This document shows, one piece after another, positions 9,189 to 17,878 of a stretch of DNA of 58,801 bases. This stretch comes from Streptomyces griseicoloratus. Lineage in GTDB: Bacteria; Actinomycetota; Actinomycetes; Streptomycetales; Streptomycetaceae. A model generated the notes under the pieces. It searched no databases, was not told the origin of the DNA, and saw only the letters and a list, made by a program, of their open reading frames with translations. Made by a program: the position numbers and the translations under genes. The stretch covers positions 1-58,801 of the forward strand of contig NZ_JACVQF010000177.1 of NCBI RefSeq assembly GCF_014534645.1, written 5' to 3'. The stretch's first letter is position 1. Each line of letters opens with the position of its first letter.

Positions 9189-9538
9189 ACGCTTCCGATG
9201 CCCAGTAATACACCGCTAGCAAACCAGATGGTACAGCGTTATCAAGCCAACATGGCACAGCGGGAGTCGGAGCCAGTCCCCGTGCCGGTTCATGGACCCA
9301 GCACGCCGCCCCGCTCGGCGTGGTCGGGGGCCGTTGCTCTACTTGCCGACAGCTGTACATCGGCCGGGTGAATGGCTGCTGCGGACAGCACTTCTTCGCC
9401 CCGGCGCCGGAGGCGACGGCCGGTGCGGCCTCGATCTCACAGCGATAGCCGCCTAGAGCCTGTCTCCTTGTTGGAGAAGCTGCTCGGCTGACCCGAAAGT
9501 CTGGGGCCCCGAGGAGCGTCCTCGACTACGGTCAATGC

Positions 9539-9943
9539 GTGTCCTGGCCATCGGTGATCATCCTTGTCCCCGCGGAGCGACGTCCGCTGCTTGAGGGGCG
9601 AATCCGCGCTTTCGACCTCGTGCCGGATCCTGCGACGGGGGACGACAGGCTGCACCGGCACGGGTACTCGTACTACATCGACCTCTCAGGCGGGATCCTG
9701 GCGGACTACGAGCGTGAAGAGCTTGACCAGGTGACGAACCGGATCGGCGAACCTTACCCGGTCTACGTGTCATGCCAGTCCATGGACGCGGCCCGGGCCT
9801 TGCTCCGCGAGGTCCTCCCTGGTCTGGACGGTCTTGTCGACACCAACCATTACGAGATCCTTCAGTCGAGCAAGTTCCTCACGCTGCTGGACCGTTATGC
9901 CGGATGGGACTGGCGCCGCCAACCGAGCACGGACCTCACGTAG
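9539..9943 (+). CDS. Hypothetical protein, 134 aa, inside the IS ends
   Basis: A GTG start at 9539 opens a frame giving MSWPSVIILVPAERRPL and ending STDLT. The composition is normal for a soluble cytoplasmic protein, with an acidic pI and no membrane segment. It includes YSYYIDLSGGILADYERE and a DTNHYEILQSSKF stretch. It runs opposite to the transposase and stops 21 bases from the transposase 3' end. I do not recognise the family; small immunity-type proteins look similar in size and style. Its position between matching inverted repeats makes it a candidate passenger gene. Confidence 0.65.
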   Translation: MSWPSVIILVPAERRPLLEGRIRAFDLVPDPATGDDRLHRHGYSYYIDLSGGILADYEREELDQVTNRIGEPYPVYVSCQSMDAARALLREVLPGLDGLVDTNHYEILQSSKFLTLLDRYAGWDWRRQPSTDLT

Positions 9944-9964
9944 ACCGGCTTACGCAGCGCACTG

Positions 9965-10824
9965 TCACCTGCGGGACCAGATCAGAATGGCAGCGAGGTG
10001 CAAGGCAGCCCGATAGGCGACTGCGAGCTTGTCCGTGCGCATTGCGAGGCCGCGCCACTGCTTGAGTCGGGCGATGCCCCGCTCGACAGCATTGCGTTCC
10101 TTGTATGTCTCAGCGTCGAAGCCGGGCGGACGACCTCCGGCGCGGCCTCGCCTCAGACGATGGCCGATCTGATCCGCAGGCTGTGGGATAACGGCACGGA
10201 CGCCGCGACGACGCAGATGCCCACGGATCGCACGGGAAGAGTACGCGCGATCCGCAAGGACAACCGCAGGACGGGTTCGTGGCCTGCCAAGTCCCCGGCG
10301 CGGAACCCGGATTCCGGCCATGACCGCCTCGAAGGCCGGTGCGTCACCAGCCTGGCCCGCGGTGACAAGAATAGACAGAGGCCGTGCCTGGCTGTCACTG
10401 GCCAGGTGAACCTTCGTGCTCAGGCCACCGCGGGAGCGTCCAAGCGCGTGATCCTCCGGTTCGGACCGGCCGGGCGCCCCCTTTTCCGAGCTCCGGCCGA
10501 ATGCTGGTGAGCCCGGCAGATGGTGGAGTCCACCGAAACTGTCCAGCCCACGTCGTCGTCGGCATCCGCCACCGCGAGGACAGCCGCGAGGATCCGTTCC
10601 CATGTGCCGTCCAGGGCCCACCTGATCAGCCGTTTCTGCGCGGTCTGGAAGGGCCCGAGTTGTTCGGGCAAGTCTCGCCAGGGCGAGCAGGTTCGGTACT
10701 TCCACGCGATGGCTTCCAGGGTGCGGCGGTGATCGGCCCACCGTCGTCCACGGACGGGATCGGCCGGCATCAGCGGCTCGATCCGGTCCCACATCGCATC
10801 AGTGATCAGTAACCGGACAGACAC
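9965..10824 (-). CDS. IS5-family transposase, two frames joined by frameshift
   Basis: OrfA starts at 10824 (MSVRLLITDAMWDRIEPL) and overlaps OrfB, which continues in another frame to 9965 (ending LAAILIWSRR). The DDE residues are visible: VSVDSTICRAHQH in OrfA, and VVLADRAYSS and ERNAVERGIARLKQW in OrfB. On the coding strand the overlap contains AAAAGGGGG, a run suited to programmed ribosomal frameshifting, which this IS group is known to use. The predicted joined product is about 285 residues. Both frames look intact, so the element may be active. Confidence 0.85.
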
Positions 10825-10865
10825 GTCTGATCAACTGATCAACCCACCAAAGAGACACGCTCTAG

Positions 10866-11377
10866 GGCGGGCAAGGAACGGTTGTAAAGGTGAGTTGTGG
10901 CTGCCAGGGCGTTGTGGAACTGCTGGCCGAGGAGTTGACGGTGCTGCTGATCAACCGGGCGGCGGCCCGCAACGGGCTGCCGCTCGTCAGCGTGCTGAGC
11001 CACGGGGCGACTTGCGGGTGCCGGTGCGGGCCGTCCGCGTGCCGCCCGGTGTTTCCAGCCGTTCTTGACTGCACGACAGAGGCGTGGCGGGACTGACTCG
11101 GTGCTCCCGCTACGCCCCCTTCCGGGCCTGCCCGAGCCCACGAAACCCTCGGCGCCACCTGCCCCGAGCGCTCGGCCGACACGACCACCCCGTCGGCCGA
11201 GCAACGAGCGAACCCGCTTGACGCCACGCACACCTGCCGCGCAGGGCGGCGCAGCTTCCCAGATACCAGGCTGCGCCGCCCTCGGGCTCTCTCGCACGTA
11301 CGCACGAGCCCCGCATACATGATCCGGGGCTCGTTGAGATTGGTCCAGACCAGTAGGTCTTGGCGTTGAGCCCCCTG
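10866..11377. other. No clear gene; two strong hairpins
   Basis: A short frame at 10890-11096 (with VVELLAEELTVLLINRAA) could be a gene relic, but nothing else supports it. Two perfect inverted repeats are present: AGGGCGGCGCAGC with its complement at 11243-11255/11270-11282, and ACGAGCCCCG/CGGGGCTCGT at 11304-11313/11325-11334. The second lies 44 bases past the stop of the small gene at 11378 and probably terminates it. Confidence 0.4.
11304..11334 (-). terminator. Hairpin after the 44-aa gene
   Basis: A perfect 10-bp stem (ACGAGCCCCG/CGGGGCTCGT) encloses an 11-base loop downstream of the reverse-strand gene ending at 11378. There is no U-tract, as is usual in high-GC actinomycetes. Confidence 0.5.
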
Positions 11378-11512
11378 CTACGGCTGGATCAAGGCTTCCC
11401 ACACGTAGTGGAGCACTGCCCTGACCACCCCGCCGACTACCCATCCGCCCACGGCCTTCGTGACGGTGCGAATTCGCCGCTGCTTTTCTCGCTTGACCTG
11501 GTGCTTCTCCAT
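11378..11512 (-). CDS. Small basic/hydrophobic protein, 44 aa, divergent from NB-ARC gene
   Basis: ATG 11512 is preceded by AAGGGGA at good spacing. The product begins with a very basic segment (MEKHQVKREKQRRIRTVTK) and ends in a hydrophobic helix (GGWVVGGVVRAVLHYVW). This looks like a membrane-inserting or membrane-associated peptide. It runs divergently from the STAND ATPase at 11673 and shares a 160-base regulatory region full of GTTCAG repeats. It could be a small effector, a toxin-like peptide or a regulator of the ATPase. No family is recognised; the gene call rests on the ribosome site, the amphipathic pattern and the downstream hairpin. Confidence 0.5.
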   Translation of the reverse strand: MEKHQVKREKQRRIRTVTKAVGGWVVGGVVRAVLHYVWEALIQP

Positions 11513-11565
11513 CTCGGTCCCCTTCTCAGTACGGCCCTTGGTAGCCGGCGGGACCCATCTGCGGG

Positions 11566-11664
11566 GTTCAGAGGAGAGTTCAGGTACTGCTGTTCTTGCT
11601 GAACAGGGCATCTCACGAGGTCAGAGCAGGCAGATTAGTGTTCAGAGGGGTGTTCAGACTGAAC
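11566..11664 (+). promoter_or_regulatory. GTTCAG repeat/palindrome array before NB-ARC gene
   Basis: GTTCAGAGG-N3-GTTCAG occurs twice (11566-11583 and 11640-11657), 74 bases apart. Two GTTC-N5-GAAC palindromes lie at 11592-11604 and 11652-11664, exactly 60 bases apart. The second (GTTCAGACTGAAC) is perfect and ends eight bases before ATG 11673, overlapping the likely ribosome site. The arrangement looks like a multi-site operator for an HTH protein. Confidence 0.6.
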
Positions 11665-11672
11665 GGAGCCAC

Positions 11673-14345
11673 ATGGCCAGCACACCTAGGGAAGAGTTCG
11701 CCGCGCGGCTACGCGAGCTCTTCGAGGACTCCAAGATGTCGTATAGGGGCGCGGTGCGGTGGGGCGAGAGTCTAGAACCGCCGGTCAAGCTCGGGCCGGG
11801 GAAGCTCAGCAGCTGGTTCACGGGGACGAACGTCCCGAGTGCGGGACAGGACTTCGACTTGTTCATCCAGGAGCTCGAGAAGCGGGCGCTATGGAAGTCA
11901 GCGCGGAAGCCTCACGGTGTTGCCCACTGGCAGAAGTTGAGGGCTCGTGCAGCTGCTTCCCCTCGGGAGGGGACGCAACAGGGGAAGGTGCCTTCTGCGG
12001 GAAAGACCGGGGGAGGCTCGTCACTGAAGGCCGGGCCGGGTCCGTCATGCCGGGTAGGCGTTCTTCCGCGCCGTGCGGTTGCCTTCCAGGGCCGACCCGA
12101 GGCAGCGCTGCTATCGACTGGGCTTGCCGTCCCCGGGGCCGGACCCGCGTCCAGCGTAGTGCTGAGCGGGATGGGGGGCGTGGGCAAGACGCAGCTCGCC
12201 GCGGAGTATGTCCGTTCCGTCGAGCAGGATCTGGATGTCCTTGTGTGGGTCACGGCTTCCAGCCGGTCCTCCATCGTGGCCGCCTATGCCGAGGCTGCCG
12301 TCGAGCTGTGCGGTGCGGACGCCCAGGACCCGGAGCGTGCTGCTCAGAAGTTCCTGCAACGGCTTGATGCGGCAGGTCAGCCTGTCCTTCGCTGGCTGAT
12401 CGTGCTGGATAGTCTCGCGGATCCTGGCAATCTCAATCACGAGCTGTATCCCTCGTTGTGGCCGCCTCCCAGTGCTCACGGGCGGTCACTGGTCACCACG
12501 CGTCGACGTGATATGACCCCATTCCCTGAGGAGTTCGCTCAGGTGGAGGTGTCTTTGTTCGACCGGGAAACTGCCGTGGCCTACCTCAATGGTCACCTCT
12601 CGCGGCACGGACGCAGTGAGCCCACCGCTCAACTCGCAGAGCTTGCTGCCGATCTGGGACACCTGCCCTTGGCGTTGTCCCAGGCAGCGGCGTACCTGGT
12701 CACCGCGGGGATCAGGTGCGACGAGTACCGGCGACAGTTTGCGCGGAAGAAGCTGGCCGCGATGCTGCCGGACTCCAGCGCGCTGCCTGATGGCCAAGCC
12801 GTTACTGTCGCCACGACATGGGCACTGTCTATGCAGTACGCCAATCGTCTGTCAGTCCTGGCGGAGCCCATGCTCCATCTGGCCGCGATGCTCGCCCCAG
12901 AGGGGATCCCACGCACCGTGCTTACCGCTGAGCCCGTTCGCGGGTTCCTGGCTCAGTTCTACACGGGAGATCCTTCGCAGGGCGGAACAGAGCCGTCGCC
13001 CGAAGACTGCACCGCCGCTCTGCAAGCCCTCCATCGCCTCAGTCTCATTGATCACGACATCAACAATCCGGTAGCCGCAGTCCGTGTCCACCAACTGGTT
13101 CAGAAGGCCACGCGAGAGGCACTGTCGCCCGATCACTTCCAAGTTTTCGCGCTCACAGCAGCCGACGGGCTTTATACCGCCTGGCCTGAGGACACAACAC
13201 AGCCGGTGGTCGAGGAAGCGGTGCGGGCGAACGCGCTGGCTCTCATTGATTGTGCCAATGACGCGCTGTGGAGCACTGACAGCGTCCATCCCGTTCTCCA
13301 GCTGCCTGGCATCAGCCTCTCTGATGGCGGGCATCTGACGGCGGCCGTCAGCTACTTCACTCAACTCCTGGCGCAGGCAGAGATCAGATTGGAATACGGC
13401 AGCAGGACGCTGCGTCGCCTTCGCCGCTACCTAGGGCGAGCGCAGTCGATGTCAGGCGAAACACAAGAGGGCATCACGACGCTGAGCGCCGTTCGAGATG
13501 AGCTGACGGTGCTGCTCCAGACCACCTCGCCGAACGGCCCTGAGACGAAGGAGTACGCAGACACATTGCGAGATTTGGCGCACGCGCTCGGACACTCCGG
13601 CCAGCAGAAGGCCGCAGCTGCCACGCTGGCCGAGCTCCTCCAGGCTGTCCACAGTGGGAGCATCGGCGTCACGGACTTTCTAAAGATTCGTCACGACTAC
13701 GCCTATTGGCTTCTTGAGTCAGGGAACACGGAGAAAGCCCAAGAAGTTTACGAGCAGGTCCGTGATGAGAAACTTCGCGTCCTCGGGCCTGAGGACCTGG
13801 AAACCCAAATCGCCCAGTACGAGCTTGCCCGTCTTAAATTTCTCTCCAAGCGACCTGCCGAAGCAGCCGACGATTTCGAGGCATTACTTCCGATCCAGCG
13901 CCGCCTACTTGGCCAAGAACACCCAGAGACCCTCAAGACGATGGCAGAGGCAGCTCGCGCTCGAGCTGTCGCTGAGCAGGACCCCCGAATCGCAGTTCAA
14001 GGGGTCGCAGAGGTCCTTGCGATCTATCTCCGCACCCACGAGGCACAGAACCCCATCGTTTTACACACCCGCATGGACTTCATCATGTGGCGCCATATGG
14101 CACGGATTCATGACGGCTCCCTGGAAGAGAAGGGTATCGCTCAAGATGTAGCGGCCATGCGCAGCCTTCTCGCGGACATGAAGAAGGTGCTGAGCTCTGG
14201 CGCCCCATTGATTAGGCAGTCCCGCCACTACCTCCGCGTCCTCCTCCTATGCAAGCTCTATGTCAAGAAGGCGGGGCCGACAGCAGCTGCCGCCTACTTC
14301 AAGCGCCCCATCACTGTGACCACAGCCCATCGAGGTCCTCAATGA
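11673..14345 (+). CDS. STAND ATPase: HTH, NB-ARC-type NTPase, TPR repeats (NLR-like)
   Basis: The 890-residue product begins MASTPREEFAARLREL, and KLSSWFTGTNVPS in the N-terminal region looks like an XRE-type HTH. The NTPase has Walker A GMGGVGKT (166-173), a Walker B-like WLIVLDSL, VTTRRRD (sensor) and the GHLPLALSQAAAYL motif typical of NB-ARC/STAND domains. From about residue 560 to the end are helical repeats resembling TPRs, e.g. YWLLESGNTEKAQEVYEQV. The start at 11673 is preferred over upstream starts because the repeat array ends just before it. In bacteria this layout is found in signal-sensing regulators and antiphage NLR-like proteins; either role is possible here. A small frame overlaps its stop codon by four bases. 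Confidence 0.8.
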   Translation: MASTPREEFAARLRELFEDSKMSYRGAVRWGESLEPPVKLGPGKLSSWFTGTNVPSAGQDFDLFIQELEKRALWKSARKPHGVAHWQKLRARAAASPREGTQQGKVPSAGKTGGGSSLKAGPGPSCRVGVLPRRAVAFQGRPEAALLSTGLAVPGAGPASSVVLSGMGGVGKTQLAAEYVRSVEQDLDVLVWVTASSRSSIVAAYAEAAVELCGADAQDPERAAQKFLQRLDAAGQPVLRWLIVLDSLADPGNLNHELYPSLWPPPSAHGRSLVTTRRRDMTPFPEEFAQVEVSLFDRETAVAYLNGHLSRHGRSEPTAQLAELAADLGHLPLALSQAAAYLVTAGIRCDEYRRQFARKKLAAMLPDSSALPDGQAVTVATTWALSMQYANRLSVLAEPMLHLAAMLAPEGIPRTVLTAEPVRGFLAQFYTGDPSQGGTEPSPEDCTAALQALHRLSLIDHDINNPVAAVRVHQLVQKATREALSPDHFQVFALTAADGLYTAWPEDTTQPVVEEAVRANALALIDCANDALWSTDSVHPVLQLPGISLSDGGHLTAAVSYFTQLLAQAEIRLEYGSRTLRRLRRYLGRAQSMSGETQEGITTLSAVRDELTVLLQTTSPNGPETKEYADTLRDLAHALGHSGQQKAAAATLAELLQAVHSGSIGVTDFLKIRHDYAYWLLESGNTEKAQEVYEQVRDEKLRVLGPEDLETQIAQYELARLKFLSKRPAEAADDFEALLPIQRRLLGQEHPETLKTMAEAARARAVAEQDPRIAVQGVAEVLAIYLRTHEAQNPIVLHTRMDFIMWRHMARIHDGSLEEKGIAQDVAAMRSLLADMKKVLSSGAPLIRQSRHYLRVLLLCKLYVKKAGPTAAAAYFKRPITVTTAHRGPQ

Positions 14346-14585
14346 CGAGTAGTGGCAGACAGACCTCCGATGCTGCTGTCGCAGGCACCCACATTCACTC
14401 GATCGCCCGCCTCGGCGACCCCGTCGGGCCCGCCGAGACGGACACGGCGTCTTCAACTCGCACGTCCTGGTCCAGGCTGCATGGGGCTTGGGGCTCTCCG
14501 TTCATGCTCGGCTGTACGGGCCGCTGAGCGCCGATCTCGTGCCCGCGCGAGGCGGTGGGGTTTGGGAGAGGAGATCGGCGCCGTG
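14342..14585 (+). pseudogene. Small gene coupled to NB-ARC gene, frameshifted
   Basis: ATGA overlaps the stop of the STAND ATPase gene, a sign of translational coupling. The first frame gives MTSSGRQTSDAAVAGTHIHS and onward to about 14448. After that the protein-like reading continues in another frame (VFNSHVLVQAAWGLGLSVH..., stop near 14585). One missing base after GACACGGC would restore an ~81-residue protein. The gene may be a real partner of the ATPase disrupted by mutation or sequence error. Family not recognised. Confidence 0.4.
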
Positions 14586-14604
14586 AGGGCCGGGCTTGTG
14601 ATGG

Positions 14605-15350
14605 TCAGCCGCTGGGCAGGTCAACCATTCCGTGGTACTCGGGTTCGAAACGGTGCCGGTGCAGCAGCACGGCCGTCTTCCCCTGGGCTGCTGAGGGCTC
14701 CATGACGTCGTCCAGGCTGGGCAGGGTGTGTTCCTGCTCGTGCGCGCAGGTGGGCTGTGCCCAGAACCGGCATGTTCCGGTGCGCTGCCAGTTGCTCCAG
14801 CATGCTGAAGGTGGCCTCGGGTACCTCGTAGTCGTGGACGGCCAGGCGGAAGCCATCGACAAACAGGGAGTGGCGCGCCCCATTCGGAGGGCTCGATGGC
14901 CTTCCACCGTTCGTCGATGAACCGGGTGCTGCAGCCAGCGCACACGGGACGGCGGGCCTCCCGCTCGGCCCTCTGCTGCTCGGCTGCGCGCCGCAGCTGC
15001 TCCTTGCACTCCCGCTCGCGGGCTTCGTACTCGGCCCGCTGGCGGGCGTCGAACGCTTCCCGGCGAGGGTTGCTGCTCGCCTCCAGGAGGGTCTGGTTGT
15101 GCGGGCTCAGCTCGGCCAAATGCGCGACGCCGGTGTTGGGGCTGCGCAGGCCGACGCGGTTGAAGACCAGCAGCGACGGGTGCGGCTGATCGCCGTGCCG
15201 TCCGTCGGGCACCCACCAGCGGGTGCGCCACATCGGCCGCTCCTTGCCGTCGGCGTCCTGGCCGCGGCGGATCTCCGCACGGTGCTGACACGGCAGGCGT
15301 ACCCGGCGCACACCCGCCCCGACGCCCCCTGCCGGGCGCCAGCAGCACTC
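14605..15350 (-). pseudogene. Hypothetical protein, coiled coil plus CxxC, multiple frameshifts
   Basis: Good coding sequence runs from about 15350 through PMWRTRWWVPDGRHGDQPH, an Ala/Glu/Arg-rich coiled coil (EYEARERECKEQLRRAAEQQ) and CAGCSTRFIDERW. It then jumps frames near 14890 (LFVDGFRLAVHDYEVPEATF) and again near 14750 to reach LHRHRFEPEYHGMVDLPSG at 14605. The CxxC pair may bind zinc. At least two indels break it. Similar Cys-motif proteins occur on actinomycete plasmids; function unknown. Confidence 0.55.
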
Positions 15351-15426
15351 TTTCGTCGCCCGCACGGCACGCCCGCTGCGGGGTGCTCCAAGATAGGGCT
15401 CCAGTGTCGTCACGGAGGGGGATCAG

Positions 15427-16199
15427 GTGCCTGGCCTTGGGTGGGAAGACTGGACAGCCGCGGGAGTGGACCCGAACCGTCTGCCGGCCGACTGGGGCTG
15501 GAAGGTCACACGCCCTTCAGGCCGCGGCTTCGAAGACGACCCGATCGACTACGCCGCCTCCCTGCGCGACCGCCGCAGCATCCTCATCGAGGAAACACCC
15601 GGCGTGCCGCTGCGGCGCCGCAAGCAGCCATGGCACCGCGCAGCACCACGTGCATCAGGTGCCTCTTACCTGCCGTTCACGACCGAGATTCCGTTCGGGC
15701 TGTGGGTCATCAGTCTCGTTCCGAACGACGACGAGGAGCGCTCCGCGCCGACCTGGGCCAAAGAATATGGTTCCGGGTGCCGGCCTGGTGGGCGCTGGGG
15801 CCCCAAGGGCGAACAGCGTCAGCACTGCTCGCCCGGCTGGAGAAGCTGACCTGGGCTGAAGTCCTCACCCTGCGCCGCTCCTACAACAAGGCATGGCCGA
15901 CCGATCGCGAAGACCCCGCTTGGTACGAGGCACAGGACCTCGCCGCGACCGCCGACCGGGCCACGCTGAAGAACGCACTGATAAAACACACCGAAACAGC
16001 ACTGGACCGAACAGCCCGCTCCCACGGCAAACGCGTACGGGACTTCTCGGACGAACAAAAGGCCGTGTGCTTCGCTGCCGCGGCCCTCGCCATCGAAGAC
16101 CTCGCCCCCAGCCTCGCCCACCGCCTCCTCGGCCCCCTCCGCCTCGCACTCGGCGACGTCCACACCTACCCCGTCCCCTCATGGGCCGACAGCCTGTAA
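15427..16199 (+). pseudogene. Hypothetical protein, frameshifted
   Basis: The first ~100 codons (VPGLGWEDWTAAGVDPNRLP...) and the last ~130 (RLEKLTWAEVLTLRRSYNKA... to PVPSWADSL) both look like real protein but lie in different frames. The switch is between about 15620 and 15830. The C-terminal half is helical and charged. No domain is recognised. It begins close to, and divergent from, the preceding pseudogene. Confidence 0.5.
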
Positions 16200-16367
16200 C
16201 CCGAGGAGAACTGATGGACTCGCCAGTCCCGGAACATGTGACCACATAGCCGAGGGATTACGTGATCGTCGAAAGGGCGATAGAGGTCAGCGTCTGGGCG
16301 TCGCTGTCCGGTTCAAGTAGGCGGATCGTCCGAGCGCCGCCGCTACCAACGACTCCCAATGACGTTG

Positions 16368-17066
16368 TCAAGCTGCCTCGGTGACGGGAGGTGTGAGTTG
16401 GTAGCACCGTCCGTCACGCAGCAGGGCCCACAGGACGTTGACTCGTCGGCGGGCCAAGGCGAGCACGGACTGGACGTGTCGTTTACCCTCAGCGCGTTTG
16501 CGATCGTAGAAGCGGCGGGACTCCTCGCAGCAGCGGATGCTGATCAGTGCGGAGGTGTAGAAGACGCGCTGGAGTCCGCGGTGGTAGCGGGCTGGGCGGT
16601 GCAGGTTGCCGCTGATGCGCCCGGAATCGCGGGGTGCTGGGGCCAGACCGGCGAAGCCCGCGAGGCGGTCGGGGGTGCCGAAGCGGGTCATGTCTCCGCT
16701 CGTTGCGGCCAGGAACTCGGCGCCGAGCAGGGGACCGATCCCCGGCAGACTGGCGATCACTTCGGCCTGGTCGTGGCTGCGAAACCGTCCCTCGATGAGT
16801 TTGTCGATCTCGTCGATCTTCTCGTTGAGGGTCATCACCTCCTTCGCCAGGCTGTGCACCATCTGGGCGGCCATCGTCTCGCCGGGCAGTGCGGTGTGCT
16901 GGCGTTCGGCGGCCTCGACGGCGGCAACGGCGAGGTCGGCAGCGTTGCGGACCTTGCGGTTGCGCAGCCAGGTCTCCAGCCGCTTGGCGAGGTCGACTGG
17001 GAGCAGCTGCGCGCGGTGGAGAAAGGCCGGCGCTCCCCGCTCGCCGCGCTGGCGAAGCAGGCCGCC
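16368..17066 (-). pseudogene. IS110-family transposase, 5'-truncated
   Basis: About 230 codons encode the C-terminal part of an IS110/IS116/IS902 transposase. They include KRLETWLRNRKVRNAADL and the transposase_20-type block IASLPGIGPLLGAEFLAA with FGTPDRLAGFAGLAPAPR. The frame is open upstream of ATG 16874 to about 17066 and then becomes non-coding. The N-terminal DEDD catalytic half is missing, so it is inactive. Intact family members are about 350-400 residues. Confidence 0.8.
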
Positions 17067-17878
17067 CCGGCCTGACCCGGGCCGCTGTCCGGCGACGCCG
17101 CCTGTCCGGTGGGTGGGGCGGCGTCGTACGGGGTCAGCAGTGGCGGTGGAACAGGCCGCGGCGGAGATGGTCCGGCTCCCGGTGAAGCCGCCTCACTCGC
17201 ATCGGTTCTTGTCGACGAGAACATGCGGCAGCTCCCGGACGAAGAGCGGCTTGCTGAAGCCGGAGACGATGACGGCTGGTAACCCTGCAGCTTCCACACG
17301 AACACCCCCGGACACAGCCGAGGGACCAACCCCATTCCCTGGCGGAACCTGAACACCAGCGAGCCCCCGGCCCCACGTCCGCTGGCCATTCGGCCCCAGA
17401 AGCAGGCGGCTCGTCTCAACACCGCCGCATACCAACGACCAACGGAAATGACCGCGCCGCAGTTCAGATGACACGACCTGATCACCACGGCCCGCTACCT
17501 GACAAACCTGCAGTTCACGCCCACTGCCCGGGACCAGCGCCCGCACTCGCCACGGCTACCGAGGCACCATCACCGTCCGGCCACAGCCACACACCAAACT
17601 GATCAGCCCAGGCCAGAACACCCGCTCCTGATCACAAACACTGCTCCTGGACAGCAGCTCTCCGCCATCGGCATGCGCTGGACGTAGCGCATGGGCGTAC
17701 GCACGGGCAGTGGGTCCGAACGTGAACGAGGGAATCACAATCGTCCCGGACAGCGGCCAACAGCGCCGCCGTCTGTCCGACAGCGACGACAAAACGTTCA
17801 AGCTACCGGATTAAGACAGACAGCTGTCGTGACCCCCGTCTAGGCTCCACCCGTATCCGGAACACACGGGGGTGGCGG
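17067..17878. other. Gene-poor stretch with gene scraps
   Basis: No intact gene is visible. A 25-codon scrap on the forward strand near 17210-17282 (VLVDENMRQLPDEERLAEAG) and the helicase tail at 17652-17687 look like the ends of lost genes. A possible -10 element TAGGCT near 17841 and a G-rich ribosome site precede the NACHT gene. Confidence 0.4.
17652..17687 (+). pseudogene. HA-helicase 3' tail scrap
   Basis: The codons read QQLSAIGMRWT and stop, nearly identical to the end of the helicase at 3439 (EQLSAIGMRWA), sharing TCCGCCATCGGCATGCG at the DNA level. Only the last dozen codons remain. Confidence 0.5.

Larger units (their letters stand above)
9456..10862. mobile_element. IS5-family (IS427-like) element, 1407 bp, with passenger gene
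   Basis: The left inverted repeat is GAGCCTGTCTCCTTGTTGG (9456-9474). The right one is the complement of GAGCGTGTCTCTTTGGTGG (10844-10862). They match at 16 of 19 positions. Both ends abut CTAG (9453-9456 and 10862-10865), consistent with the TA/CTAG target preference of this group. The transposase fills the right part. The left ~500 bases contain an unrelated 134-codon gene, so the element is longer than the usual ~0.85-0.9 kb. Confidence 0.6.

Noticed and set aside
16359-17075. Forward gene of 238 codons
   Set aside because: Antisense to the IS110 transposase, which has recognisable family motifs.
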